From: Myxococcota bacterium | GTDB taxonomy: Bacteria > Myxococcota_A > UBA9160 > UBA4427 | DNA length: 64,000 bases | Direction of reading: 5' to 3' | Assembly (NCBI GenBank): GCA_028278345.1 | Contig: JANQEL010000060.1 | Coordinates: 1 to 64,000 of the forward strand | Shown: piece after piece, positions 41,813 to 50,245 of the stretch | Position numbering within the stretch: the stretch's first letter is position 1 | How the letters are laid out: each line of letters opens with the position of its first letter | Made by a program: the position numbers and the translations under genes | Notes under the pieces: generated by a model | What the model saw: the letters and a program-made list of their open reading frames with translations, nothing else | The model's database searches: none | What the model was told of the DNA's origin: nothing

Positions 41813-41828
41813 AACTATGATACTAGTT
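41813..41828. promoter_or_regulatory. Candidate operator between ACAD and GntR genes
   Basis: AACTA-TGATAC-TAGTT is a 5-bp inverted repeat with a 6-bp centre, in the 119-bp divergent region between the two starts (41767 and 41887). FCD-type GntR regulators often bind near TNGTNNNACNA-like sites; this site resembles but does not match that pattern exactly. Confidence 0.4.
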
Positions 41829-41886
41829 GCGGCGCCACCCACCACGGTCGTGTCGTGTCCTGGTGAATCGAGGAGCCCTCCCGCCG

Positions 41887-42621
41887 ATGAGCCGATCGCG
41901 AACCCGAGAACGCGCCGCCATCCGGATCGCTCGCAAGATCGTCGAGCAGATTCGCCGTCGACGGCTTCGGCCCCGTACGCAGCTCGCCTCCGAGCACGTG
42001 ATGGTGGAAGAGTTCGGCGTATCGCGAGCAACCGTTCGCGAGGCGCTGCGTTTCCTGGAACTCCAGGGCGCGTTGCAGATCAAGGCGGGCCCCGGCGGCG
42101 GTCCTGTCGTCAACACGCCGGGCGCCGAGCACCTCGCGAGTGTGCTCTCGCTCCACCTGCAGTTCGCCGACGCGTCTTTCTCCTCCGTGGTCGAAGCGCG
42201 CCGTTCGATCTATCCGGTGCTGGCCGCGGAGGCCGTGGCGAACGCGCACGAGGAAGACATCGCGATGCTTCGCGAATGCGTCGCGAGGCTTCGCGAAGGG
42301 CAGAGCGACCCCGATCTCTTTCGCGATGAGGCGCGACGCTTCATGAGTCTGATCGCCAGCGCGTCGGGCAATCGCGTGCTGGCACTCCTGGTCGGCGCGC
42401 TGCATCGCATGTCGGGTGAGAAGAGCGCCGCGTGGACCGAACGCCAACGGCGTCTGGCGATTCGCGCCTACGAAAGCGTGATTCGCGCCATCCAAGAGGG
42501 CGATGCAGAAGGGGCCCGCCGCGTGATGGCCGAGTCGATGGCGGCGGCACAGCGGAGCGCCGAACGCATGGCGCCCGACGATTTCAAGCGACCGATCTCC
42601 TGGATGGCGACGGATGGATGA
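41887..42621 (+). CDS. GntR-family regulator with FCD (FadR-C) domain
   Basis: The 244-residue protein has an N-terminal winged helix (IARKIVEQIRRRRLRPRTQLASEHVMVEEFGVSRATVREALRFLELQGALQIKAGPGGGPVV) and a C-terminal all-helical ligand domain with VVEARRSIYPVLAAEAVANAHEEDIAMLREC, FRDEARRFMSLIASASGNRVLALLVGALHRM and AYESVIRAIQEGDAEGARRVMAESMA. FCD domains bind acids or CoA esters, often with a metal. It is divergent from the double ACAD gene and followed on its own strand by an enoyl-CoA hydratase gene 27 bp away, so it probably controls both units. The ATG at 41887 gives the usual start; an earlier in-frame start at 41827 would overlap the operator. Confidence 0.88.
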   Translation: MSRSRTRERAAIRIARKIVEQIRRRRLRPRTQLASEHVMVEEFGVSRATVREALRFLELQGALQIKAGPGGGPVVNTPGAEHLASVLSLHLQFADASFSSVVEARRSIYPVLAAEAVANAHEEDIAMLRECVARLREGQSDPDLFRDEARRFMSLIASASGNRVLALLVGALHRMSGEKSAAWTERQRRLAIRAYESVIRAIQEGDAEGARRVMAESMAAAQRSAERMAPDDFKRPISWMATDG

Positions 42622-42648
42622 TCGAGACGAAGTGAGGATGAGAGCACG

Positions 42649-43479
42649 ATGACGAATCCAGAGGAAGCGACGAACGAGGCGCCAGTGCTCTTCGACCTGA
42701 CCGGCGGCGTGGTCACCCTGACCCTCAACCGCCCCCAGGCGCGCAACGCGCTCACCACCGAGAGCTTTCTCGAGATCGAACGGATGCTGCTCGAGATCGA
42801 AGCCGATGACGCCGCCCGTGTGGTCGTCATCACCGGCGCGGGCAGGGGTTTCTCCGCGGGAGCGGACTTGAAGCCGGTATCGAAGGAGGAGGCTCGTCGA
42901 ACGGAAGCGGTTTCCTTTCCCGGGGACGTCGGTGGGAACATCCTCGACCGCGCCAATCGCTGCATGATTCGCTTGCGCGCCCTCGCGAAGCCCGTGATCG
43001 GGAGCATCAACGGCGATGCCGTCGGCATCGGTTGCAGCCTCGCCCTGGCGACCGACCTGCGCATCGCATCGGAGGCCGCGCGCTTCGGTGTCGTCTTCTC
43101 CCGGATCGGCCTCGGCCCGGACGGAGGCGCCTCGGCCCTGCTGCGCGAGCTCGTCGGCAGTGCGAAGGCCCTCGAGCTGTTGTTCACCGGCGACATCGTC
43201 GGCGCCGACGAGGCGCTGCGCCTGGGCCTGGTGAATCGCGTCGCCGCCGCGGACGAACTTGCGGACGCGACGGGCGGCCTGGCCGAGCGGCTCGCGGCGG
43301 GTCCGCCTCTCGCCTACGGGGCCGCCAAGGCGGCCGTCTACGAGAGCGCCCACCTCTCCTTCGAGAACCTGCTCGACTTCGAGGCGCGCAACCAGCGCGT
43401 CGTCGGTCGTTCGAAAGACGTGAAGGAGGGCATCCACGCCTTCCTCGAGCGTCGCGAGCCCGAATTCCGCGGCCGCTAG
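42649..43479 (+). CDS. Enoyl-CoA hydratase
   Basis: The 276-residue crotonase has VVTLTLNRPQARNALTTESFLEIERMLLEIEADDAARVVVITGAGRGFSAGADLKPV, AKPVIGSINGDAVGIGCSLALATDLRIASEAARFGVVFSRIGLGPDGGASALLRELVGSAKALELLFTGDIVGADEALRLGLVNRVV. The GLGPDGGA segment matches 2-(1,2-epoxyphenyl)acetyl-CoA isomerase and methylglutaconyl hydratase-like enzymes, in which Asp or Glu at this place is catalytic. It lies 27 bp after the GntR gene and 22 bp before an amidohydrolase gene, so these form one operon. The CoA substrate is unknown. Confidence 0.9.
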   Translation: MTNPEEATNEAPVLFDLTGGVVTLTLNRPQARNALTTESFLEIERMLLEIEADDAARVVVITGAGRGFSAGADLKPVSKEEARRTEAVSFPGDVGGNILDRANRCMIRLRALAKPVIGSINGDAVGIGCSLALATDLRIASEAARFGVVFSRIGLGPDGGASALLRELVGSAKALELLFTGDIVGADEALRLGLVNRVAAADELADATGGLAERLAAGPPLAYGAAKAAVYESAHLSFENLLDFEARNQRVVGRSKDVKEGIHAFLERREPEFRGR

Positions 43480-43501
43480 CGCCGCAAAGCATGGAGTCCC
43501 C

Positions 43502-44686
43502 ATGGAGACATACGACGGTCCGCTCTTCGATTGTGACAACCACTACTACGAGGCCGAAGACGCCTTCATGCGATACGTGCCGCGGCGCATGCAGAAGCGC
43601 TGCGTCGAGTGGGTGGAGATGAACGGCAAGCGTCGTCATCTCGTCGCCGGCAAGCTGAACCATGCGGTTGGCAACCCGACCTTCAATCCGATCTCGAAGC
43701 CCGGTGTGCTGCGCGGGTACTACCGCGGAAACCCGGACGGCAAGAAGTTCACCGATCTCATTCGCTCATCCCTCGAACCGATGCCGCCCGAGTACATGGA
43801 CCGAGACGCGCGAGTGGCCCGCGTCGAAGAACAGGGGCTCGCGGGAACCTGGCTCTTCCCGACCGCGGGTGTGTTGTACGAACAACCGATGTCGCACGAT
43901 ATCAAGGCGCTGTGCGTGATGACCGAGGGCTTCAATCGCTGGCTCGATGACGATTGGGGGCTCACCTACAAGGGCAAGCTCTTCGCCGCGCCGTACCTCA
44001 CCCTCGCCGATGTCGACTGGGCCTGCAGTGAACTCGAATGGGCCCTCGAGCGCGACGCGCGCGTGATCGTGATGCGCCCCTCGCCCGTGAAGACGAAGGA
44101 TGGCTGGCGTTCGCACTGCGACGAACGCTTCGATCCCTTCTGGGCCCGCGTGAACGAAGCCGGCATCACGGTCGTTGCCCACGTCGGGAGCACGGGCTAC
44201 ACGGCGAACGGCTACGGGGGCAACGCCGCTCTCGATGCGTTGGGGGGCGGGCTCAAACCGAGTGTCGCGAGCCTGATTCCCGAGCGCGCGATCAACGACT
44301 ACCTGCTCACCTTCGCCTTCGACAAGATGTTCGAGCGCTTCACGAACCTGCGAATCGCCTCGGTGGAGAATGGCTCGGGCTTCCTGCGCGATCTCTTCGT
44401 GAAGCTCGAGCAGTCCAAGGTGCGCATGCCCTGGTACTACGACGAGGATCCCTGCGAGCTCTTCCGAGAGCACATCTGGATCAACCCGTTCTGGGAAGAC
44501 GAGCTGACCGAGGTGATCGAACACATGGGGGCCGCCCGCGTGATCTACGGCTCCGACTGGCCCCACATGGAAGGCATGGAGCACCCCCGCGACATCCTCA
44601 AAGAAGTCGACGGCGTCTCTCTCGCCGACCAGGCGAAGGTGCTCTACGAGAACACTGCGGGGTTGAACGAACGACGACCCGCTTGA
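43502..44686 (+). CDS. Amidohydrolase 2-family metal-dependent hydrolase
   Basis: The 394-residue protein starts METYDGPLFDCDNHYYEAEDAFMRYVPRRM. DCDNHYYE takes the place of the DxHxxE metal motif of COG2159 enzymes. Later elements are TWLFPTAGVLYEQPM, RDARVIVMRPSPVKTKDG, WARVNEAGITVVAHVGSTGY, NLRIASVENGSGFLRDLFVKLEQ and VIYGSDWPHMEGMEHPRDIL (catalytic Asp). Relatives of this type are frequent next to acyl-CoA genes and may decarboxylate or hydrolyse ring acids. It shares family, but only modest similarity, with the gene at 18373-19479. It follows the enoyl-CoA hydratase in one operon. Confidence 0.85.
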   Translation: METYDGPLFDCDNHYYEAEDAFMRYVPRRMQKRCVEWVEMNGKRRHLVAGKLNHAVGNPTFNPISKPGVLRGYYRGNPDGKKFTDLIRSSLEPMPPEYMDRDARVARVEEQGLAGTWLFPTAGVLYEQPMSHDIKALCVMTEGFNRWLDDDWGLTYKGKLFAAPYLTLADVDWACSELEWALERDARVIVMRPSPVKTKDGWRSHCDERFDPFWARVNEAGITVVAHVGSTGYTANGYGGNAALDALGGGLKPSVASLIPERAINDYLLTFAFDKMFERFTNLRIASVENGSGFLRDLFVKLEQSKVRMPWYYDEDPCELFREHIWINPFWEDELTEVIEHMGAARVIYGSDWPHMEGMEHPRDILKEVDGVSLADQAKVLYENTAGLNERRPA

Positions 44687-44703
44687 GCGGCGAGGGGATT
44701 CCC

Positions 44704-45603
44704 ATGAAGATCGCGTTGTTCGTCCTGCTCGTGCTGGTCGTCGTAGCGCTGGGTGCCGCGACCTGGCAGCACCTGCGCTACCTCGGCGTGCGACGCGATG
44801 CCGCCCAGGACCGCCAGCCCTTGATCTACGGGAAGGACACGTTCCACGTGATCCTGTTTCTGCGTACCGAGGACGACTCGGATGACGCCGTGCTCGCAGC
44901 GCTTCGGGCGTTCAAGCAGGCGACGGAATCCATCGACGGGCTCAGCTGGATCTATGCGGGCAAGGTGGCGGCCAACGGCGGCTCCTCCCAGCAGCTCGGA
45001 GAGATCGGCTGGACTGCATGCCTGCTCCTGCAGTTCGACTCCCGGGCCGACTACGAGAAGGCGGCTTCGGATGCGTTGGGGGCGGCGCTCGCGGCCTTCC
45101 CGGAAGTCCACGCGCACGGATTCGATCGTCCCGTCGCCCCCAACCTGCTTCTGCCGCAAGGGTTGGGCGCCCGCCGCCTGCTTGCGATCCTGCGTCGTGA
45201 GCCCTCGAACTTCCCGTTCGTTCCGCGCGAGGGTGACTTCACCATGCCCGAGGTCGTGCAACTGGCGGAGCGCATGTTGGAAGGCGAAAGGCTCAACACC
45301 GAAGCAGCAGTCATCTTCAATCTGATCGCCGCGGGCACGCCGGAGCAGCAGAAGAACGATGCCGCCTACGTCGGGCGGATGATGGCCTCGATGGCCGAAG
45401 GCGGCTATGGGCCCATCCACATGGGCCGCGCCGTCCGGGTCGCAGGGAACGCCGAGTTCGACAACGTCGCAATCGTCTTCTACCCGGGCGTGCGCTTCTT
45501 CAGCGAGATGATCCAGAGCGACTTCTTCCAGGGCATCATCGGCGACAAACAACTCGGCGACAACCAGTCGACCATCACGGTCCCGGTGCTCGATCGACTC
45601 TGA
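44704..45603 (+). CDS. Membrane-anchored protein with DUF1330-like alpha/beta-barrel domains
   Basis: The 299-residue protein has one N-terminal helix (KIALFVLLVLVVVALGAATW). Two parts follow that look like dimeric alpha-beta barrel folds. The C-terminal one has YGPIHMGRAVRVAGNAEFDNVAIVFYPGVRFFSEMIQSDFFQGIIGDKQLGDNQSTITVPVLDRL, where 'the strand, YPG..FF.EM..S..F....G.K.L' pattern recalls DUF1330 and related ABM proteins. The function is unknown. It lies 17 bp after the amidohydrolase gene and may be its operon partner. The amphipathic N-terminal helix suggests a periplasmic or inner-membrane site. Confidence 0.6.
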   Translation: MKIALFVLLVLVVVALGAATWQHLRYLGVRRDAAQDRQPLIYGKDTFHVILFLRTEDDSDDAVLAALRAFKQATESIDGLSWIYAGKVAANGGSSQQLGEIGWTACLLLQFDSRADYEKAASDALGAALAAFPEVHAHGFDRPVAPNLLLPQGLGARRLLAILRREPSNFPFVPREGDFTMPEVVQLAERMLEGERLNTEAAVIFNLIAAGTPEQQKNDAAYVGRMMASMAEGGYGPIHMGRAVRVAGNAEFDNVAIVFYPGVRFFSEMIQSDFFQGIIGDKQLGDNQSTITVPVLDRL

Positions 45604-45614
45604 TGGGCCGGGGT

Positions 45615-45890
45615 TCAGCCCCCCGCGACCGCCGGTGCGATGTCGACCACCTGGCCGGGTTCGATCACGGTGTCCTCACCGCCGGGCAGATGCCTCGCGC
45701 TGCGGCCGTCGAGGAAGACATGCGCGCGGCGCGACAGCGTTCCGTCGTCGAGCAGCGTTTCCGCGAGGTCGGGCCAGCGCGTCACCATCTCGTCGATCAG
45801 CTTGCGCACCGTCGCGCCCGGAGGCATCTCGACCTCGACCGACTTCCCGCCGACGATCGGGCGGAGCGTCGCGTAGACGCGAACGAGCAT
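45615..45890 (-). CDS. MoaD/ThiS-family sulfur-carrier protein of the AOR locus
   Basis: The 91-residue protein has the beta-grasp pattern LVRVYATLRPIVGGKSVEVEMPPGATVRKLIDEMV, TVIEPGQVVDIAPAVAGG. It ends in Gly-Gly, the site where MoaD/ThiS proteins carry thiocarboxylate sulfur. It lies 26 bp after the aldehyde ferredoxin oxidoreductase gene on the same strand. Such a MoaD-like gene commonly follows AOR genes, where it likely supplies the dithiolene sulfur of the pterin cofactor. No ThiF/MoeB-type adenylation enzyme is in the window, so activation must occur in trans. Confidence 0.85.
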   Translation of the reverse strand: MLVRVYATLRPIVGGKSVEVEMPPGATVRKLIDEMVTRWPDLAETLLDDGTLSRRAHVFLDGRSARHLPGGEDTVIEPGQVVDIAPAVAGG

Positions 45891-45916
45891 GGCCTTCGAA
45901 CCTCGCGAAACCCGCG

Positions 45917-47731
45917 CTAGGGGATCTGCAGCGCTGCGCGCTTGTCGTCGCTGACGACACCGTCCTTCCAACCGCGCACTGCATAGTACTCCTCGAGCAT
46001 CTGGTCGAGCTCGCAGACGTGGCCCTTCGAGCCCGCGGCGTCCGACGGTTCTTCGAGGAAGCGCGCGGGGAGGGTGTCGGAACCGGCGCCGAAGCCCGCC
46101 ATGTTGTTGTAGAGACGCTCGAGGTTGTAGATGCGCTCGCCCGTCTCCATCACGTCCTCGGCGCTGACCGGCCGACCGACCGCGACCGAGTACTGCTTCG
46201 CGTACTCGTCGGCGCCTTCGGCAAACGAACTGAACTTGCACAGGTCCATGCTGTCGCCGAAGGCGAGCAGATCCTGGAAGGTCTTCATCAGTTCGCCCTT
46301 GCCCTTCCAGGCGAGGGGGTCGGCCTCGATCGGCACCACACCGAGTTCGGCCGCGGCGACGTAGCCGCGCAGGTGGCAGGCGCCGCGATTGCTCGTCGCG
46401 TAGCCGAGCCCCATTCCCTTCATGCCGCGCGGGTCGTAGGCGGGCACCGCCTGGCCCTTCACCGTCATGGCGATCTCGGGATGGCCGAGGCGTTCGGCGG
46501 CGAGGGCCGGGCCTTCGGCGAGGAGGTCTCCATCGCCTTCGCGCACCGCGATGGCATCCGTCATGGCGACCATGCCCTGGGTGTCGCCCCAGGCCAGGCC
46601 TGCCCCTTCGACCCAGCCGCGCTCGGTGGCTTCCATGTACATCGAGAGGGCGTTGCCGAGTTCGATCGGGTCGAGGCCGAGGTCGTTGCACTGGTCGATC
46701 AACTTCGCGATCGAGCCGAGGTCGTCGTTCAAGCAGTTCGACCCGAGAGACCAGGCCGGCTCGTACTCGACACTCTCCATCTTCAGGCCCTTCCACGGGC
46801 CTTCCTTTACCTCGACTTCCTTCTTGCATGCGACGGGGCATGCGTGACACGTGGGATTGCTCGTGAGGATGGTGTCGACCACGGTCTCGCCACTGATCGC
46901 CTCGGCGCGATCACCGAACGACGTGCTCTGGCTGTTCTTCGTGCCGAGTGCGCCGATCGTGTTCGTGATGTTCGTGATCACGTTGGTGCCGTAGACCGAG
47001 AGCCCGCCCTTCTTGGGGCTCGTGATGTTGGCTTCGTCGCGAATGCGCTCGAGCGCCTCGTTGCGCGCTTCGCGCCATGCGTCGGGGTCGCCCACCTCGC
47101 TCTTCTTGCGAGCGGCCTTGATCACCATCGCCTTCAGGTTCTTGACCCCACCGACGGCGCCCGTGCCTCCGCGCCCGAAGGCGCGATCGTCTTCGTTCAC
47201 CCAGGCGGCGAAGCGGCTGCGATTCTCGCCCGCCGGCCCGATGGCGTTGACCGAGACGTCCTTTCCTCCGTGGCGTTCGCGCAGGATCTCGATCGTCTCG
47301 TGAATGCCCTTGCCCCAGAGGTCCGAGGCGTCGTGGAAGGTGATGCTGCCATCTTCGATCAGCACGTAGGTCGGCTGCGCCGCCGCGCCTTCGAAGATCA
47401 CGCCGTCGAAACCCGCCCAGCGCAGGCGAGCCGCGGTCCAGCCACCCTGGTGGCTATCGGTGACGGTGCCCGTGAGCGGCGACTTCGTCACGCAGGCCCA
47501 GCGGCCACTCATGCTCACTTCACTGCCGCTGATCGGACCATTCAAGAAGCACAGCGGATTCTCGGCCGAGAGCGGGTCGATCTCGGGACCCGCTTCGAAT
47601 ACGTACCGGACGCCGAGCCCACGACCTCCGACGTATTTCTGCAGCCACTCCTCGGGCGCGGGTTGCATCCGGACGCTCTGGGATGCGAGGTCGACGTGGG
47701 CAATCGCTTCACCGAATCGGTCGAGTTGCAT
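45917..47731 (-). CDS. aor: Aldehyde ferredoxin oxidoreductase (tungsten-type)
   Basis: The 604-residue protein has the AOR domain order: N-domain with YVGGRGLGVRYVFE, PLTGTVTDSHQGGWTAARLRWAGFDGVIFEG and GENRSRFAAWVNEDDRAFGRGGTGAVGGVKNLKA; middle domain with the cluster Cys set CHACPVAC (C295, C298, C302); and DSMDLCKF (C498), completing a [4Fe-4S] site. These enzymes oxidise aldehydes to acids at a tungsto-bispterin centre and reduce ferredoxin. The ATG at 47731 has GGAGAAG before it; a longer frame upstream adds 13 residues outside the domain. A MoaD-like gene follows. An acetylene-hydratase-like gene lies ~3 kb away. Confidence 0.92.
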   Translation of the reverse strand: MQLDRFGEAIAHVDLASQSVRMQPAPEEWLQKYVGGRGLGVRYVFEAGPEIDPLSAENPLCFLNGPISGSEVSMSGRWACVTKSPLTGTVTDSHQGGWTAARLRWAGFDGVIFEGAAAQPTYVLIEDGSITFHDASDLWGKGIHETIEILRERHGGKDVSVNAIGPAGENRSRFAAWVNEDDRAFGRGGTGAVGGVKNLKAMVIKAARKKSEVGDPDAWREARNEALERIRDEANITSPKKGGLSVYGTNVITNITNTIGALGTKNSQSTSFGDRAEAISGETVVDTILTSNPTCHACPVACKKEVEVKEGPWKGLKMESVEYEPAWSLGSNCLNDDLGSIAKLIDQCNDLGLDPIELGNALSMYMEATERGWVEGAGLAWGDTQGMVAMTDAIAVREGDGDLLAEGPALAAERLGHPEIAMTVKGQAVPAYDPRGMKGMGLGYATSNRGACHLRGYVAAAELGVVPIEADPLAWKGKGELMKTFQDLLAFGDSMDLCKFSSFAEGADEYAKQYSVAVGRPVSAEDVMETGERIYNLERLYNNMAGFGAGSDTLPARFLEEPSDAAGSKGHVCELDQMLEEYYAVRGWKDGVVSDDKRAALQIP

Positions 47732-47829
47732 GGGGGCTTCTCCCTGGCCTGGGGTTCGACGCTCCCCCAATCGTACACCGCACCGCGCAGTGGATGGAAG
47801 CCTGCGAATTCGCCCCGCTCCCAGCGCGA

Positions 47830-48789
47830 TCAGCCCTCTCTCATGTCGAGCAGGATCTTGCCGCGTTTCCCCGGCCGCAGTTGCCGTTCGAAGGCGGCGT
47901 CTGCGTCGGCGAGGGGGTGGATGCTGTCGATCGTCTCACTGAAGGCCCCATCGGCGACGAGGCCGCGAAGCCGCTCCATTCGGGCTTCGTCCGTGTCGTG
48001 TTCCAACAGGAAGCCCCACTTCTTCGAAGAGAAGAGACTGCGGGCCCAACCCGCCACGTCGCGATGGGGCATGGTGGTGATGTAGTGGCCGCGTTTCTTC
48101 AGGAAGGGCCCCGCCTTCGAGAACGAAAGCGAGGGTGCCGTGTCGAAGACGACATCGAAGGAGGCGCCTGCTTCGGGCAGTTCCTCCTTGTCGTAGGCGA
48201 GGGCGTGGGTCGCTCCCTGGGAGCGCGCGAAGTCGAGCTGCGATGAATGGCAGATCGCCGTGACTTCTGCGCCGATGTATCTCGCGAGCTGTACCGCCGT
48301 GATTCCCACGCTTCCCGTAGCGCCGGTGATCAAGACCTTCGCTCCGCGCTTCAGGTGCACGATGCGTTCCAGGGCGTTGATCGACGTCAGGGCACCGCCG
48401 AGAATCGACGTCGCCGCTTCGAGGGATGTGTCTTCCGGCACCACAGCGAGGTTGTGCTCGGGGGTGGCGACGACCTGCGCGTGATACCACGGGCCCTTGT
48501 AGATGTTCGTGTAGCCGAAGACGCGATCGCCGGGTCGGATCCGCTCGCCTCCGGTTTTGGCGACGCCCGCCATCTCGATCCCCGACACCATCGGTGAATT
48601 CTTCAGCGCGCGGGCGACCGTGCGCTGGTGCTCGCCGTTCGAGATCTCGAGATCGATGTAGTTCAAGCCCGCGTAGTGAACGCGAACGAGGATCTCGCCG
48701 GGCTTCGGCTCCGGGGGAGGCACGTCGACGAGGGTGCGTTTCGGCGCTTCGCCGCGTGATTCGGGGGTTGTGAAGGAGATGGCTTTCAT
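47830..48789 (-). CDS. MDR-superfamily NAD(P)H-dependent oxidoreductase
   Basis: The 319-residue protein has the medium-chain dehydrogenase fold: PKPGEILVRVHYAGLNYIDLEISNG, SGIEMAGVAKTGGERIRPGDRVFGYTNIYKGPWYHAQVV, then Rossmann VLITGATGSVGITAVQLARYIGAEVTAICHSSQLDFARSQGATHALAYD. The catalytic zinc Cys/His set is absent, so it is probably a quinone oxidoreductase or enoyl reductase type. The gene is divergent from a TetR regulator, with two operator-like repeats in between, and lies ~60 bp from the AOR gene's start on the same strand. It may be the main target of that regulator. Confidence 0.88.
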   Translation of the reverse strand: MKAISFTTPESRGEAPKRTLVDVPPPEPKPGEILVRVHYAGLNYIDLEISNGEHQRTVARALKNSPMVSGIEMAGVAKTGGERIRPGDRVFGYTNIYKGPWYHAQVVATPEHNLAVVPEDTSLEAATSILGGALTSINALERIVHLKRGAKVLITGATGSVGITAVQLARYIGAEVTAICHSSQLDFARSQGATHALAYDKEELPEAGASFDVVFDTAPSLSFSKAGPFLKKRGHYITTMPHRDVAGWARSLFSSKKWGFLLEHDTDEARMERLRGLVADGAFSETIDSIHPLADADAAFERQLRPGKRGKILLDMREG

Positions 48790-48856
48790 CGGGCACCTCT
48801 CGTGGGCGCGAGATTCCGTGGCCGGCGCGGCGCTTCACCGAGTGTGTCGATTCCTG

Positions 48857-48875
48857 AAGTTGCCATTGACAACTT
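48857..48875. promoter_or_regulatory. TetR-type operator, distal site
   Basis: AAGTTGCCATTGACAACTT is a 19-bp palindrome with one mismatched pair. It lies between the MDR oxidoreductase start (48789) and the TetR start (48960). Its centre is 33 bp from that of the second site. Confidence 0.7.
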
Positions 48876-48889
48876 AGCTTCCCCGTGAC

Positions 48890-48908
48890 AAGTTGCCAGC
48901 GACAACAT
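48890..48908. promoter_or_regulatory. TetR-type operator, proximal site
   Basis: AAGTTGCCAGCGACAACAT repeats the pattern of the site at 48857 (AAGTTGCCA...GACAAC) with weaker symmetry. Related sites lie before the paralogous TetR gene at 58936. Confidence 0.6.
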
Positions 48909-48959
48909 TCTTGGCCCCGAGGTCCCGCCCGGTGTCGCGGCCCCAGGGAGATCGACGAC

Positions 48960-49550
48960 GTGCCCTACCACCACGGAAATCTGCGGGCCGAGCTCCTCGA
49001 ACGTGCGGCCGAGGTCGTCGCGGAGTCGGGCGTCGAGGCCTTGTCGCTGCGATCGCTCGCGCGGGATCTCGGCGTTTCGCACAACGCGCCGCGCAAGCAC
49101 TTCGCCTCGCGCGCCGCACTGCTCACTGCGCTGGCCACCGAGGGTTGCCACCGGGCCCTGGCCGCGATGGAGAAGAGCGCCGAGGCGGCAGGACGCGATC
49201 CCGTCGACCGCCTCCGCGCGCGCGGGCGCGCGTACGTGCGGTTCGCATTCGAACAACCCGCCTTCTTTCGGGCGTCGAACCATCCCGAAGTGCAGCGCGC
49301 GTCCGACGAGGAGCTCTATGCCGCCTTCGGCGCATGGTGCAACGAGCTGCGCAAGAACGCCGAAGCCGCGCAAGCGGACGGGTGGATGCCGGACATCGAT
49401 CCCGACACGCTCGTCGCGATCGTCGTTGCCGGTGCGGTCGGGGTGGCGACTGTGCTCTGCGACGAAGGTTGGCGCGAGGTCCTCGCTGTCGACGACATCG
49501 ACGCCGTGGCCGATGCCATGTTCGAACGCCTGATTCAATCGCGCAGGTGA
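48960..49550 (+). CDS. TetR-family regulator (paralogue 1)
   Basis: The 196-residue protein starts with GTG: VPYHHGNLRAELLERAAEVVAESGVEALSLRSLARDLGVSHNAPRKHFASRAALLTALATEGC, a TetR HTH at residues ~10-56. The C-terminal part (RLRARGRAYVRFAFEQPAFFRASNHPEVQ) belongs to the TetR_C group of YP-HHGN proteins. It is closely similar to the protein at 58936-59598. The GTG at 48960 matches the start of that paralogue. It probably represses the divergent MDR oxidoreductase gene and itself through the two sites upstream. A GNAT gene follows 56 bp downstream. Confidence 0.9.
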   Translation: MPYHHGNLRAELLERAAEVVAESGVEALSLRSLARDLGVSHNAPRKHFASRAALLTALATEGCHRALAAMEKSAEAAGRDPVDRLRARGRAYVRFAFEQPAFFRASNHPEVQRASDEELYAAFGAWCNELRKNAEAAQADGWMPDIDPDTLVAIVVAGAVGVATVLCDEGWREVLAVDDIDAVADAMFERLIQSRR

Positions 49551-49606
49551 TGAACCGGCGCGTTCCGACCCAACCCCGAAGACGGAGAGAGAGAAGGGAG
49601 CACACC

Positions 49607-50236
49607 ATGGAGATCCTGCAGGCCGAGGGCGACCTCATCGACGAGCACGCGGGCGACATCGCGCGACTCGTCTGGTCCACGGGCCCGAGTTCATACGAGT
49701 TCTATTTCGAAACGTTCGACTTCTTCGATGAGATCGTGCGCGAATCCTGGGCGACCCCCGGGACCCTGTTCGCGGCGGACGGGGCGCGCCTCGCCCTCGA
49801 AGGCGACGAACTACTCGGGATCGAGATCGGCTTTCACGCTCCGGAGTTCCTGGAGAGGAGGAAGGCCATGGCTCCGTGCTGGCAGGTGTTGATGGAGCGG
49901 GGAAGTCTCGCTCCGGATCGACTCCCCGCGCTTCTCGAGCGTGCGGAGCAGGCGAGTTGGCTCAATCCCGTCACGAGGCCGGGGCGGTACTACATCCACG
50001 CGATCGCGGTGAAGCCCGAGCACCGGGGCAAGCAGATCGGGGTCGCGCTCATCGAAGATGCCATGCGCCGGGGTCGCGAACAGGATCTTCGCTTTCTCGA
50101 ACTCGACGTCCTCTCGGACAACCCGGCCGTACGTTTCTACGAATCGATGGGCCTCGAGCTCTACGCCGAAACGCGCGCACCCGTACCGGAGAAGTTCGGC
50201 GTACCTCCCGAGTATCGAATGGGTCGCGCCCTCTGA
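49607..50236 (+). CDS. GNAT-family N-acetyltransferase
   Basis: The 209-residue protein has a GNAT core: RYYIHAIAVKPEHRGKQIGVALIEDAMRRGREQDLRFLELDVLSDNPAVRFYESMGLELYAETRAPV. The HRGKQIG segment is the acetyl-CoA pyrophosphate loop (Q/RxxGxG/A type), and NPAVRFYESMGL is motif B. The N-terminal half (FETFDFFDEIVRESW, EFLERRKAMAP) would form the substrate side. The substrate is unknown. AAGGGAG precedes the ATG at 49607. It is the second gene after the TetR regulator, on the same strand. Confidence 0.85.
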   Translation: MEILQAEGDLIDEHAGDIARLVWSTGPSSYEFYFETFDFFDEIVRESWATPGTLFAADGARLALEGDELLGIEIGFHAPEFLERRKAMAPCWQVLMERGSLAPDRLPALLERAEQASWLNPVTRPGRYYIHAIAVKPEHRGKQIGVALIEDAMRRGREQDLRFLELDVLSDNPAVRFYESMGLELYAETRAPVPEKFGVPPEYRMGRAL

Positions 50237-50245
50237 TCGCGATCT

